A stretch of 64,000 nucleotides of DNA from Hirudinaria manillensis (GCA_034509925.1 CM067527.1:14056001-14120000); one strand, 5' to 3'. Positions 20,901 through 34,947 are shown, counted from the stretch's first letter. Translations and numbers: made by a program. Notes: generated from the sequence alone by a model not told the origin.

Positions 20901-23900
20901 GACCTGATATGCGAGTTCTCATTCTACCGACGCAGAGGCAAAACACGGCCTTCCCACACCGGGAATCGAACCCGGGCCGCCAACGTGAAAGGCTGGAATC
21001 CTAACCACTAGACCATGTGGGAGAACGCCTCAGTACAGTTTCGAGGTTTCTGGTCAGTTTGCGTGACCAGGGGGCTTCGGACAGTGACGTAAATCAAGAG
21101 GCGATGTCCAATCCTTGTCGGCCTAGATAGCTCAGTTGGGAGAGCGTTAGACTGAAGATCTAAAGGTCCCCGGTTCAATCCCGGGTCTGGGCATAAAACC
21201 CACCGTCCCCGGTGGCCGACACAGGTTTTGGCCTACCTAGATGCAGGTCGAAGCATATCCGACCCAAACACGCTCGATAAGGCCTCGTAAATCTAAGCCC
21301 GACCTGATATGCGAGTTCTCATTCTACCGACGCAGAGGCAAAACACGGCCTTCCCACACCGGGAATCGAACCCGGGCCGCCAACGTGAAAGGCTGGAATC
21401 CTAACCACTAGACCATGTGGGAGAACGCCTCAGTACAGTTTCGAGGTTTCTGGTCAGTTTGCGTGACCAGGGGGCTTCGGACAGTGACGTAAATCAAGAG
21501 GCGATGTCCAATCCTTGTCGGCCTAGATAGCTCAGTTGGGAGAGCGTTAGACTGAAGATCTAAAGGTCCCCGGTTCAATCCCGGGTCTGGGCATAAAACC
21601 CACCGTCCCCGGTGGCCGACACAGGTTTTGGCCTACCTAGATGCAGGTCGAAGCATATCCGACCCAAACACGCTCGACAAGGCCTCGTAAATCTAAGCCC
21701 GACCTGATATGCGAGTTCTCATTCTACCGACGCAGAGGCAAAACACGGCCTTCCCACACCGGGAATCGAACCCGGGCCGCCAACGTGAAAGGCTGGAATC
21801 CTAACCACTAGACCATGTGGGAGAACGCCTCAGTACAGTTTCGAGGTTTCTGGTCAGTTTGCGTGACCAGGGGGCTTCGGACAGTGACGTAAATCAAGAG
21901 GCGATGTCCAATCCTTGTCGGCCTAGATAGCTCAGTTGGGAGAGCGTTAGACTGAAGATCTAAAGGTCCCCGGTTCAATCCCGGGTCTGGGCATAAAACC
22001 CACCGTCCCCGGTGGCCGACACAGGTTTTGGCCTACCTAGATGCAGGTCGAAGCATATCCGACCCAAACACGCTCGATAAGGCCTCGTAAATCTAAGCCC
22101 GACCTGATATGCGAGTTCTCATTCTACCGACGCAGAGGCAAAACACGGCCTTCCCACACCGGGAATCGAACCCGGGCCGCCAACGTGAAAGGCTGGAATC
22201 CTAACCACTAGACCATGTGGGAGAACGCCTCAGTACAGTTTCGAGGTTTCTGGTCAGTTTGCGTGACCAGGGGGCTTCGGACAGTGACGTAAATCAAGAG
22301 GCGATGTCCAATCCTTGTCGGCCTAGATAGCTCAGTTGGGAGAGCGTTAGACTGAAGATCTAAAGGTCCCCGGTTCAATCCCGGGTCTGGGCATAAAACC
22401 CACCGTCCCCGGTGGCCGACACAGGTTTTGGCCTACCTAGATGCAGGTCGAAGCATATCCGACCCAAACACGCTCGATAAGGCCTCGTAAATCTAAGCCC
22501 GACCTGATATGCGAGTTCTCATTCTACCGACGCAGAGGCAAAACACGGCCTTCCCACACCGGGAATCGAACCCGGGCCGCCAACGTGAAAGGCTGGAATC
22601 CTAACCACTAGACCATGTGGGAGAACGCCTCAGTACAGTTTCGAGGTTTCTGGTCAGTTTGCGTGACCAGGGGGCTTCGGACAGTGACGTAAATCAAGAG
22701 GCGATGTCCAATCCTTGTCGGCCTAGATAGCTCAGTTGGGAGAGCGTTAGACTGAAGATCTAAAGGTCCCCGGTTCAATCCCGGGTCTGGGCATAAAACC
22801 CACCGTCCCCGGTGGCCGACACAGGTTTTGGCCTACCTAGATGCAGGTCGAAGCATATCCGACCCAAACACGCTCGACAAGGCCTCGTAAATCTAAGCCC
22901 GACCTGATATGCGAGTTCTCATTCTACCGACGCAGAGGCAAAACACGGCCTTCCCACACCGGGAATCGAACCCGGGCCGCCAACGTGAAAGGCTGGAATC
23001 CTAACCACTAGACCATGTGGGAGAACGCCTCAGTACAGTTTCGAGGTTTCTGGTCAGTTTGCGTGACCAGGGGGCTTCGGACAGTGACGTAAATCAAGAG
23101 GCGATGTCCAATCCTTGTCGGCCTAGATAGCTCAGTTGGGAGAGCGTTAGACTGAAGATCTAAAGGTCCCCGGTTCAATCCCGGGTCTGGGCATAAAACC
23201 CACCGTCCCCGGTGGCCGACACAGGTTTTGGCCTACCTAGATGCAGGTCGAAGCATATCCGACCCAAACACGCTCGACAAGGCCTCGTAAATCTAAGCCC
23301 GACCTGATATGCGAGTTCTCATTCTACCGACGCAGAGGCAAAACACGGCCTTCCCACACCGGGAATCGAACCCGGGCCGCCAACGTGAAAGGCTGGAATC
23401 CTAACCACTAGACCATGTGGGAGAACGCCTCAGTACAGTTTCGAGGTTTCTGGTCAGTTTGCGTGACCAGGGGGCTTCGGACAGTGACGTAAATCAAGAG
23501 GCGATGTCCAATCCTTGTCGGCCTAGATAGCTCAGTTGGGAGAGCGTTAGACTGAAGATCTAAAGGTCCCCGGTTCAATCCCGGGTCTGGGCATAAAACC
23601 CACCGTCCCCGGTGGCCGACACAGGTTTTGGCCTACCTAGATGCAGGTCGAAGCATATCCGACCCAAACACGCTCGATAAGGCCTCGTAAATCTAAGCCC
23701 GACCTGATATGCGAGTTCTCATTCTACCGACGCAGAGGCAAAACACGGCCTTCCCACACCGGGAATCGAACCCGGGCCGCCAACGTGAAAGGCTGGAATC
23801 CTAACCACTAGACCATGTGGGAGAACGCCTCAGTACAGTTTCGAGGTTTCTGGTCAGTTTGCGTGACCAGGGGGCTTCGGACAGTGACGTAAATCAAGAG

Positions 23901-26900
23901 GCGATGTCCAATCCTTGTCGGCCTAGATAGCTCAGTTGGGAGAGCGTTAGACTGAAGATCTAAAGGTCCCCGGTTCAATCCCGGGTCTGGGCATAAAACC
24001 CACCGTCCCCGGTGGCCGACACAGGTTTTGGCCTACCTAGATGCAGGTCGAAGCATATCCGACCCAAACACGCTCGATAAGGCCTCGTAAATCTAAGCCC
24101 GACCTGATATGCGAGTTCTCATTCTACCGACGCAGAGGCAAAACACGGCCTTCCCACACCGGGAATCGAACCCGGGCCGCCAACGTGAAAGGCTGGAATC
24201 CTAACCACTAGACCATGTGGGAGAACGCCTCAGTACAGTTTCGAGGTTTCTGGTCAGTTTGCGTGACCAGGGGGCTTCGGACAGTGACGTAAATCAAGAG
24301 GCGATGTCCAATCCTTGTCGGCCTAGATAGCTCAGTTGGGAGAGCGTTAGACTGAAGATCTAAAGGTCCCCGGTTCAATCCCGGGTCTGGGCATAAAACC
24401 CACCGTCCCCGGTGGCCGACACAGGTTTTGGCCTACCTAGATGCAGGTCGAAGCATATCCGACCCAAACACGCTCGATAAGGCCTCGTAAATCTAAGCCC
24501 GACCTGATATGCGAGTTCTCATTCTACCGACGCAGAGGCAAAACACGGCCTTCCCACACCGGGAATCGAACCCGGGCCGCCAACGTGAAAGGCTGGAATC
24601 CTAACCACTAGACCATGTGGGAGAACGCCTCAGTACAGTTTCGAGGTTTCTGGTCAGTTTGCGTGACCAGGGGGCTTCGGACAGTGACGTAAATCAAGAG
24701 GCGATGTCCAATCCTTGTCGGCCTAGATAGCTCAGTTGGGAGAGCGTTAGACTGAAGATCTAAAGGTCCCCGGTTCAATCCCGGGTCTGGGCATAAAACC
24801 CACCGTCCCCGGTGGCCGACACAGGTTTTGGCCTACCTAGATGCAGGTCGAAGCATATCCGACCCAAACACGCTCGATAAGGCCTCGTAAATCTAAGCCC
24901 GACCTGATATGCGAGTTCTCATTCTACCGACGCAGAGGCAAAACACGGCCTTCCCACACCGGGAATCGAACCCGGGCCGCCAACGTGAAAGGCTGGAATC
25001 CTAACCACTAGACCATGTGGGAGAACGCCTCAGTACAGTTTCGAGGTTTCTGGTCAGTTTGCGTGACCAGGGGGCTTCGGACAGTGACGTAAATCAAGAG
25101 GCGATGTCCAATCCTTGTCGGCCTAGATAGCTCAGTTGGGAGAGCGTTAGACTGAAGATCTAAAGGTCCCCGGTTCAATCCCGGGTCTGGGCATAAAACC
25201 CACCGTCCCCGGTGGCCGACACAGGTTTTGGCCTACCTAGATGCAGGTCGAAGCATATCCGACCCAAACACGCTCGACAAGGCCTCGTAAATCTAAGCCC
25301 GACCTGATATGCGAGTTCTCATTCTACCGACGCAGAGGCAAAACACGGCCTTCCCACACCGGGAATCGAACCCGGGCCGCCAACGTGAAAGGCTGGAATC
25401 CTAACCACTAGACCATGTGGGAGAACGCCTCAGTACAGTTTCGAGGTTTCTGGTCAGTTTGCGTGACCAGGGGCTTCGGACAGTGACGTAAATCAAGAGG
25501 CGATGTCCAATCCTTGTCGGCCTAGATAGCTCAGTTGGGAGAGCGTTAGACTGAAGATCTAAAGGTCCCCGGTTCAATCCCGGGTCTGGGCATAAAACCC
25601 ACCGTCCCCGGTGGCCGACACAGGTTTTGGCCTACCTAGATGCAGGTCGAAGCATATCCGACCCAAACACGCTCGACAAGGCCTCGTAAATCTAAGCCCG
25701 ACCTGATATGCGAGTTCTCATTCTACCGACGCAGAGGCAAAACACGGCCTTCCCACACCGGGAATCGAACCCGGGCCGCCAACGTGAAAGGCTGGAATCC
25801 TAACCACTAGACCATGTGGGAGAACGCCTCAGTACAGTTTCGAGGTTTCTGGTCAGTTTGCGTGACCAGGGGGCTTCGGACAGTGACGTAAATCAAGAGG
25901 CGATGTCCAATCCTTGTCGGCCTAGATAGCTCAGTTGGGAGAGCGTTAGACTGAAGATCTAAAGGTCCCCGGTTCAATCCCGGGTCTGGGCATAAAACCC
26001 ACCGTCCCCGGTGGCCGACACAGGTTTTGGCCTACCTAGATGCAGGTCGAAGCATATCCGACCCAAACACGCTCGACAAGGCCTCGTAAATCTAAGCCCG
26101 ACCTGATATGCGAGTTCTCATTCTACCGACGCAGAGGCAAAACACGGCCTTCCCACACCGGGAATCGAACCCGGGCCGCCAACGTGAAAGGCTGGAATCC
26201 TAACCACTAGACCATGTGGGAGAACGCCTCAGTACAGTTTCGAGGTTTCTGGTCAGTTTGCGTGACCAGGGGGCTTCGGACAGTGACGTAAATCAAGAGG
26301 CGATGTCCAATCCTTGTCGGCCTAGATAGCTCAGTTGGGAGAGCGTTAGACTGAAGATCTAAAGGTCCCCGGTTCAATCCCGGGTCTGGGCATAAAACCC
26401 ACCGTCCCCGGTGGCCGACACAGGTTTTGGCCTACCTAGATGCAGGTCGAAGCATATCCGACCCAAACACGCTCGACAAGGCCTCGTAAATCTAAGCCCG
26501 ACCTGATATGCGAGTTCTCATTCTACCGACGCAGAGGCAAAACACGGCCTTCCCACACCGGGAATCGAACCCGGGCCGCCAACGTGAAAGGCTGGAATCC
26601 TAACCACTAGACCATGTGGGAGAACGCCTCAGTACAGTTTCGAGGTTTCTGGTCAGTTTGCGTGACCAGGGGGCTTCGGACAGTGACGTAAATCAAGAGG
26701 CGATGTCCAATCCTTGTCGGCCTAGATAGCTCAGTTGGGAGAGCGTTAGACTGAAGATCTAAAGGTCCCCGGTTCAATCCCGGGTCTGGGCATAAAACCC
26801 ACCGTCCCCGGTGGCCGACACAGGTTTTGGCCTACCTAGATGCAGGTCGAAGCATATCCGACCCAAACACGCTCGATAAGGCCTCGTAAATCTAAGCCCG

Positions 26901-27519
26901 ACCTGATATGCGAGTTCTCATTCTACCGACGCAGAGGCAAAACACGGCCTTCCCACACCGGGAATCGAACCCGGGCCGCCAACGTGAAAGGCTGGAATCC
27001 TAACCACTAGACCATGTGGGAGAACGCCTCAGTGCAGTTTCGAGGTTTCTGGTCAGTTTGCGTGACCAGGGGGCTTCGGACAGTGACGTAAATCAAGAGG
27101 CGATGTCCAATCCTTGTCGGCCTAGATAGCTCAGTTGGGAGAGCGTTAGACTGAAGATCTAAAGGTCCCCGGTTCAATCCCGGGTCTGGGCATAAAACCC
27201 ACCGTCCCCGGTGGCCGACACAGGTTTTGGCCTACCTAGATGCAGGTCGAAGCATATCCGACCCAAACACGCTCGACAAGGCCTCGTAAATCTAAGCCCG
27301 ACCTGATATGCGAGTTCTCATTCTACCGACGCAGAGGCAAAACACGGCCTTCCCACACCGGGAATCGAACCCGGGCCGCCAACGTGAAAGGCTGGAATCC
27401 TAACCACTAGACCATGTGGGAGAACGCCTCAGTACAGTTTCGAGGTTTCTGGTCAGTTTGCGTGACCAGGGGGCTTCGGACAGTGACGTAAATCAAGAGG
27501 CGATGTCCAATCCTTGTCG

Positions 27520-27592
27520 GCCTAGATAGCTCAGTTGGGAGAGGGTTAGACTGAAGATCTAAAGGTCCCCGGTTCAATCCCGGGTCTGGGCA
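27520..27592 (+). tRNA. tRNA-Phe variant, D-stem C25 to G
   Basis: GAGC becomes GAGG, breaking the 10:25 pair of the D-stem; otherwise consensus. Confidence 0.8.
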
Positions 27593-30500
27593 TAAAACCC
27601 ACCGTCCCCGGTGGCCGACACAGGTTTTGGCCTACCTAGATGCAGGTCGAAGCATATCCGACCCAAACACGCTCGACAAGGCCTCGTAAATCTAAGCCCG
27701 ACCTGATATGCGAGTTCTCATTCTACCGACGCAGAGGCAAAACACGGCCTTCCCACACCGGGAATCGAACCCGGGCCGCCAACGTGAAAGGCTGGAATCC
27801 TAACCACTAGACCATGTGGGAGAACGCCTCAGTACAGTTTCGAGGTTTCTGGTCAGTTTGCGTGACCAGGGGGCTTCGGACAGTGACGTAAATCAAGAGG
27901 CGATGTCCAATCCTTGTCGGCCTAGATAGCTCAGTTGGGAGAGCGTTAGACTGAAGATCTAAAGGTCCCCGGTTCAATCCCGGGTCTGGGCATAAAACCC
28001 ACCGTCCCCGGTGGCCGACACAGGTTTTGGCCTACCTAGATGCAGGTCGAAGCATATCCGACCCAAACACGCTCGATAAGGCCTCGTAAATCTAAGCCCG
28101 ACCTGATATGCGAGTTCTCATTCTACCGACGCAGAGGCAAAACACGGCCTTCCCACACCGGGAATCGAACCCGGGCCGCCAACGTGAAAGGCTGGAATCC
28201 TAACCACTAGACCATGTGGGAGAACGCCTCAGTACAGTTTCGAGGTTTCTGGTCAGTTTGCGTGACCAGGGGGCTTCGGACAGTGACGTAAATCAAGAGG
28301 CGATGTCCAATCCTTGTCGGCCTAGATAGCTCAGTTGGGAGAGCGTTAGACTGAAGATCTAAAGGTCCCCGGTTCAATCCCGGGTCTGGGCATAAAACCC
28401 ACCGTCCCCGGTGGCCGACACAGGTTTTGGCCTACCTAGATGCAGGTCGAAGCATATCCGACCCAAACACGCTCGATAAGGCCTCGTAAATCTAAGCCCG
28501 ACCTGATATGCGAGTTCTCATTCTACCGACGCAGAGGCAAAACACGGCCTTCCCACACCGGGAATCGAACCCGGGCCGCCAACGTGAAAGGCTGGAATCC
28601 TAACCACTAGACCATGTGGGAGAACGCCTCAGTACAGTTTCGAGGTTTCTGGTCAGTTTGCGTGACCAGGGGGCTTCGGACAGTGACGTAAATCAAGAGG
28701 CGATGTCCAATCCTTGTCGGCCTAGATAGCTCAGTTGGGAGAGCGTTAGACTGAAGATCTAAAGGTCCCCGGTTCAATCCCGGGTCTGGGCATAAAACCC
28801 ACCGTCCCCGGTGGCCGACACAGGTTTTGGCCTACCTAGATGCAGGTCGAAGCATATCCGACCCAAACACGCTCGATAAGGCCTCGTAAATCTAAGCCCG
28901 ACCTGATATGCGAGTTCTCATTCTACCGACGCAGAGGCAAAACACGGCCTTCCCACACCGGGAATCGAACCCGGGCCGCCAACGTGAAAGGCTGGAATCC
29001 TAACCACTAGACCATGTGGGAGAACGCCTCAGTACAGTTTCGAGGTTTCTGGTCAGTTTGCGTGACCAGGGGGCTTCGGACAGTGACGTAAATCAAGAGG
29101 CGATGTCCAATCCTTGTCGGCCTAGATAGCTCAGTTGGGAGAGCGTTAGACTGAAGATCTAAAGGTCCCCGGTTCAATCCCGGGTCTGGGCATAAAACCC
29201 ACCGTCCCCGGTGGCCGACACAGGTTTTGGCCTACCTAGATGCAGGTCGAAGCATATCCGACCCAAACACGCTCGATAAGGCCTCGTAAATCTAAGCCCG
29301 ACCTGATATGCGAGTTCTCATTCTACCGACGCAGAGGCAAAACACGGCCTTCCCACACCGGGAATCGAACCCGGGCCGCCAACGTGAAAGGCTGGAATCC
29401 TAACCACTAGACCATGTGGGAGAACGCCTCAGTACAGTTTCGAGGTTTCTGGTCAGTTTGCGTGACCAGGGGGCTTCGGACAGTGACGTAAATCAAGAGG
29501 CGATGTCCAATCCTTGTCGGCCTAGATAGCTCAGTTGGGAGAGCGTTAGACTGAAGATCTAAAGGTCCCCGGTTCAATCCCGGGTCTGGGCATAAAACCC
29601 ACCGTCCCCGGTGGCCGACACAGGTTTTGGCCTACCTAGATGCAGGTCGAAGCATATCCGACCCAAACACGCTCGATAAGGCCTCGTAAATCTAAGCCCG
29701 ACCTGATATGCGAGTTCTCATTCTACCGACGCAGAGGCAAAACACGGCCTTCCCACACCGGGAATCGAACCCGGGCCGCCAACGTGAAAGGCTGGAATCC
29801 TAACCACTAGACCATGTGGGAGAACGCCTCAGTACACTGACGAGCGTACTGGTCAGTTTGCGTGACCAGGGGGCTTCGGACAGTGACGTAAATCAAGAGG
29901 CGATGTCCAATCCTTGTCGGCCTAGATAGCTCAGTTGGGAGAGCGTTAGACTGAAGATCTAAAGGTCCCCGGTTCAATCCCGGGTCTGGGCATAAAACCC
30001 ACCGTGACTGGTGGACTTAAGTGTTTTTGTCCTACCTAGATGCAGGTCGAAGCATATCCGACCCAAACACGCTCGATAAGGCCTCGTAAATCTAAGCCCG
30101 ACCTGATATGCGAGTTCTCATTCTACCGACGCAGAGGCAAAACACGGCCTTCCCACACCGGGAATCGAACCCGGGCCGCCAACGTGAAAGGCTGGAATCC
30201 TAACCACTAGACCATGTGGGAGAACGCCTCAGTACAGTTTCGAGGTTTCTGGTCAGTTTGCGTGACCAGGGGGCTTCGGACAGTGACGTAAATCAAGAGG
30301 CGATGTCCAATCCTTGTCGGCCTAGATAGCTCAGTTGGGAGAGCGTTAGACTGAAGATCTAAAGGTCCCCGGTTCAATCCCGGGTCTGGGCATAAAAACC
30401 CACCGTCCCCGGTGGCCGACACAGGTTTTGGCCTACCTAGATGCAGGTCGAAGCATATCCGACCCAAACACGCTCGATAAGGCCTCGTAAATCTAAGCCC

Positions 30501-30951
30501 GACCTGATATGCGAGTTCTCATTCTACCGACGCAGAGGCAAAACACGGCCTTCCCACACCGGGAATCGAACCCGGGCCGCCAACGTGAAAGGCTGGAATC
30601 CTAACCACTAGACCATGTGGGAGAACGCCTCAGTACAGTTTCGAGGTTTCTGGTCAGTTTGCGTGACCAGGGGGCTTCGGGACAGTGACGTAAATCAAGA
30701 GGCGATGTCCAATCCTTGTCGGCCTAGATAGCTCAGTTGGGAGAGCGTTAGACTGAAGATCTAAAGGTCCCCGGTTCAATCCCGGGTCTGGGCATAAAAC
30801 CCACCGTCCCCGGTGGCCGACACAGGTTTTGGCCTACCTAGATGCAGGTCGAAGCATATCCGACCCAAACACGCTCGATAAGGCCTCGTAAATCTAAGCC
30901 CGACCTGATATGCGAGTTCTCATTCTACCGACGCAGAGGCAAAACACGGCC

Positions 30952-31021
30952 TTCCCACCGGGAATCGAACCCGGGCCGCCAACGTGAAAGGCTGGAATCC
31001 TAACCACTAGACCATGTGGGA
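30952..31021 (-). pseudogene. tRNA-Glu copy with 2-nt acceptor deletion
   Basis: 70 nt; two bases are missing from the 3' acceptor strand, so the 7-bp stem cannot form. It lies in the indel-rich block, so assembly error is likely. Confidence 0.7.
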
Positions 31022-31119
31022 GAACGCCTCAGTACAGTTTCGAGGTTTCTGGTCAGTTTGCGTGACCAGGGGGCTTCGGACAGTGACGTAAATCAAGAGG
31101 CGATGTCCAATCCTTGTCG

Positions 31120-31191
31120 GCCTAGATAGCTCAGTTGGGAGAGCGTTAGACTGAAGATCTAAAGGTCCCGTTTCAATCCCGGGTCTGGGCA
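31120..31191 (+). pseudogene. tRNA-Phe copy with T-stem lesion
   Basis: 72 nt; one C lost and a G-to-T change at the T-stem/B-box start (CCCGTTTCAATCC). Confidence 0.65.
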
Positions 31192-31517
31192 TAAAACCCA
31201 CCGTCCCCGGTGGCCGACACAGGTTTAGGCCTACCTAGATGCAGGTCGAAGCATATCGACCCAAACACGCTCGATAAGGCCTCGTAAATCTAAGCCCGAC
31301 CTGATATGCGAGTTCTCATTCTACCGACGCAGAGGCAAAACACGGCCTTCCCACACCGGGAATCGAACCCGGGCCGCCAACGTGAAAGGCTGGAATCCTA
31401 ACCACTAGACCATGTGGGAGAACGCCTCAGTACAGTTTCGAGGTTTCTGGTCAGTTTGCGTGACCAGGGGGCTTCGGACAGTGACGTAAATCAAGAGGCG
31501 ATGTCCAATCCTTGTCG

Positions 31518-31588
31518 GCCTAGATAGCTCAGTTGGGAGAGCGTTACTGAAGATCTAAAGGTCCCCGGTTCAATCCCGGGTCTGGGCA
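31518..31588 (+). pseudogene. tRNA-Phe copy with 2-nt anticodon-stem deletion
   Basis: 71 nt; GTTAGACTGAAG is shortened to GTTACTGAAG, collapsing the anticodon stem. Confidence 0.7.
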
Positions 31589-31916
31589 TAAAAACCCACC
31601 GTCCCCGGTGGCCGACACAGGTTTTGGCCTACCTAGATGCAGGTCGAAGCATATCCGACCCAAACACGCTCGATAAGGCCTCGTAAATCTAAGCCCGACC
31701 TGATATGCGAGTTCTCATTCTACCGACGCAGAGGCAAAACACGGCCTTCCCACACCGGGAATCGAACCCGGGCCGCCAACGTGAAAGGCTGGAATCCTAA
31801 CCACTAGACCATGTGGGAGAACGCCTCAGTACAGTTTCGAGGTTTCTGGTCAGTTTGCGTGACCAGGGGGCTTCGGACAGTGACGTAAATCAAGAGGCGA
31901 TGTCCAATCCTTGTCG

Positions 31917-31989
31917 GCCTAGATAGCTCAGTTGGGAGAGCGTTAGACTGAAGATCTAATGGTCCCGGTTTCAATCCGGGTTCTGGGAA
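31917..31989 (+). pseudogene. tRNA-Phe copy with several T-arm and acceptor changes
   Basis: Changes in the variable loop, T-stem and 3' acceptor (C72 to A); pairing is lost in two arms. Confidence 0.65.
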
Positions 31990-32146
31990 TAAAACCCACC
32001 GTCCCCGGTGGCCGACACAGGTTTTGGCCTACCTAGATGCAGGTCGAAGCATATCCGACCCAAACACGCTCGATAAGGCCTCGTAAATCTAAGCCCGACC
32101 TGATATGCGAGTTCTCATTCTACCGACGCAGAGGCAAAACACGGCC

Positions 32147-32218
32147 TTCACACACAGGGAATCGAACCCGGGCCGCCAACGTGAAAGGCTGGAATCCTAA
32201 CCACTAGACCATGTGGGA
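32147..32218 (-). pseudogene. tRNA-Glu copy with acceptor/T-stem substitutions
   Basis: The 3' half reads as TTCACACACAGGG on +, disturbing acceptor and T-stem pairs. Confidence 0.6.
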
Positions 32219-32317
32219 GAACGCCTCAGTACAGTTTCGAGGTTTCTGGTTCAGTTTGCGTGACCAGGGGGCTTCGGACAGTGACGTAAATCAAGAGGCG
32301 ATGTCCAATCCTTGTCG

Positions 32318-32390
32318 GCCTAGATAGCTCAGTTGGGAGAGCGTTAGACTGAAGATCTAAAGGTCCCCGGTTCAATCCCGGGTCTTGGAA
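32318..32390 (+). pseudogene. tRNA-Phe copy with broken acceptor
   Basis: The 3' acceptor TCTGGGC is TCTTGGA, losing at least one outer pair. Confidence 0.6.
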
Positions 32391-32546
32391 TAAAAACCAC
32401 CGTCCCCGGTGGCCGACACAGGTTTTGGCCTACCTAGATGCAGGTCGAAGCATATCCGACCCAAACACGCTCGATAAGGCCTCGTAATCTAAGCCCGACC
32501 TGATATGCGAGTTCTAATTCTACCGACGCAGAGGCAAAACACGGCC

Positions 32547-32617
32547 TTCCCACACCGGGAATCGAACAGGGCCGCCAACGTGAAAGGCTGGAATCCTAAC
32601 CACTAGACCATGTGGGA
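32547..32617 (-). pseudogene. tRNA-Glu copy with T-stem deletion
   Basis: 71 nt; GAACCCGGG on + is GAACAGGG, breaking the T-stem. Confidence 0.6.
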
Positions 32618-32715
32618 GAAACGCCTCAGTACAGTTTCGAGGTTTCTGGTCAGTTTGCGTGACCAGGGGCTTCGGACAGTGACGTAAATCAAGAGGCGAT
32701 GTCCAATCCTTGTCG

Positions 32716-32787
32716 GCCTAGATAGCTCAGTTGGGAGAGCGTTAGACTGAAGATCTAAAGGTCCCCGGTTCAATCCCGGGTCTGGCA
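32716..32787 (+). pseudogene. tRNA-Phe copy with 1-nt acceptor deletion
   Basis: 72 nt; TCTGGGCA is TCTGGCA, a homopolymer loss typical of consensus error. Confidence 0.6.
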
Positions 32788-33346
32788 TAAAACCCACCGT
32801 CCCCGGTGGCCGACACAGGTTTTGGCCTACCTAGATGCAGGTCGAAGCATATCCGACCCCAAACACGCTCGATAAGGCCTCGTAAATCTAAGCCCGACCT
32901 GATATGCGAGTTCTCATTCTACCGACGCAGAGGCAAAACACGGCCTTCCCACACCGGGAATCGAACCCGGGCCGCCAACGTGAAAGGCTGGAATCCTAAC
33001 CACTAGACCATGTGGGAGAACGCCTCAGTACAGTTTCGAGGTTTCTGGTCAGTTTGCGTGACCAGGGGGCTTCGGACAGTGACGTAAATCAAGAGGCGAT
33101 GTCCAATCCTTGTCGGCCTAGATAGCTCAGTTGGGAGAGCGTTAGACTGAAGATCTAAAGGTCCCCGGTTCAATCCCGGGTCTGGGCATAAAACCCACCG
33201 TCCCCTTTGGCAGACACAGGTGTTGGCCTACCGGGATGCAGGTCGAAGCATATCCGACCCAAACCACCTCGCTCATGCGTAGTAAATCTAAGCCCGACCT
33301 GATATGCGAGTTCTCATTCTACCGACGCAGAGGCAAAAACACGTCC

Positions 33347-33418
33347 ATCCCACAACGGAAATCGACCCCGGGCCGCCAACGTGAAAGGCTGGAATCCTAA
33401 CCACTAGACCATGTGGGA
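33347..33418 (-). pseudogene. tRNA-Glu copy with many 3'-half substitutions
   Basis: The + strand reads ATCCCACAACGGAAATCG then ACCCCGGG; both acceptor and T-stem are affected. Confidence 0.6.
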
Positions 33419-34146
33419 GAACGCCTCAGTACAGTTTCGAGGGTTCTGGTCAGTTTGCGTGACCAGGGGGCTTCGGACAGTGACGTAAATCAAGAGGCGA
33501 TGTCCAATCCTTGTCGGCCTAGATAGCTCAGTTGGGAGAGCGTTAGACTGAAGATCTAAAGGTCCCCGGTTCAATCCCGGGTCTGGGCATAAAACCCACC
33601 GTCCCGGTGGCCGACACAGGGTTTGGCCTACCTAGATGCAGGTCGAAGCATATCCGACCCAAACACGCTCGATAAGGCCTCGTAAATCTAAGCCCGAACC
33701 TGATATGCGAGTTCTCATTCTACCGACGCAGAGGCAAAACACGGCCTTCCCACACCGGGAATCGAACCCGGGCCGCCAACGTGAAAGGCTGGAATCCTAA
33801 CCACTAGACCATGTGGGAGAACGCCTCAGTACAGTTTCGAGGTTTCTGGTCAGTTTGCGTGACCAGGGGGCTTCGGACAGTGACGTAAATCAAGAGGCGA
33901 TGTCCAATCCTTGTCGGCCTAGATAGCTCAGTTGGGAGAGCGTTAGACTGAAGATCTAAAGGTCCCCGGTTCAATCCCGGGTCTGGGCATAAAACCCACC
34001 GTCCCCGGTGGCCGACACAGGTTTTGGCCTACCTAGATGCAGGTCGAAGCATATCCGACCCAAACACGCTCGATAAGGCCTCGTAAATCTAAGCCCGACC
34101 TGATATGCGAGTTCTCATTCTACCGACGCAGAGGCAAAACACGGCC

Positions 34147-34219
34147 TTCCCACACCGGGAATCGAAACCCGGGCCGCCAACGTGAAAGGCTGGAATCCTA
34201 ACCACTAGACCATGTGGGA
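34147..34219 (-). tRNA. tRNA-Glu variant with 1-nt T-arm insertion
   Basis: 73 nt; GAACCC on + is GAAACCC, enlarging the T-loop. Probably a homopolymer error. Confidence 0.6.
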
Positions 34220-34947
34220 GAAACGCCTCAGTACAGTTTCGAGGTTTCTGGTCAGTTTGCGTGACCAGGGGGCTTCGGACAGTGACGTAAATCAAGAGGC
34301 GATGTCCAATCCTTGTCGGCCTAGATAGCTCAGTTGGGAGAGCGTTAGACTGAAGATCTAAAGGTCCCCGGTTCAATCCCGGGTCTGGGCATAAAACCCA
34401 CCGTCCCGGTGGCCGACACAGGTTTTGGCCTACCTAGATGCAGGTCGAAGCATATCCGACCCAAACACGCTCGATAAGGCCTCGTAAATCTAAGCCCGAC
34501 CTGATATGCGAGTTCTCATTCTACCGACGCAGAGGCAAAACACGGCCTTCCCACACCGGGAATCGAACCCGGGCCGCCAACGTGAAAGGCTGGAATCCTA
34601 ACCACTAGACCATGTGGGAGAACGCCTCAGTACAGTTTCGAGGTTTCTGGTCAGTTTGCGTGACCAGGGGGCTTCGGACAGTGACGTAAATCAAGAGGCG
34701 ATGTCCAATCCTTGTCGGCCTAGATAGCTCAGTTGGGAGAGCGTTAGACTGAAGATCTAAAGGTCCCCGGTTCAATCCCGGGTCTGGGCATAAAACCCAC
34801 CGTCCCCGGTGGCCGACACAGGTTTTGGCCTACCTAGATGCAGGTCGAAGCATATCCGACCCAAACACGCTCGATAAGGCCTCGTAAATCTAAGCCCGAC
34901 CTGATATGCGAGTTCTCATTCTACCGACGCAGAGGCAAAACACGGCC

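Larger units (their letters stand above)
9885..30319. repeat. Array block A: units 1-51, near-identical
   Basis: Phe (+, 73 nt) start at 9915, 10315, 10716, 11116, 11516, 11916, 12317, 12717; every 400 from 13118 to 14718; 15119, 15519; every 400 from 15920 to 19120; every 400 from 19521 to 25121; every 400 from 25520 to 29920. The Glu gene (-, 72 nt) has its lower coordinate 230 after each Phe start, except 14949, 15750 and 19351, where a spacer base is gained. Units 2, 6 and 8 are followed by CAGTTTTCG instead of CAGTTTCG. Short substitution clusters occur at 18699-18712, 29836-29849 and 30006-30031. Confidence 0.95.
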
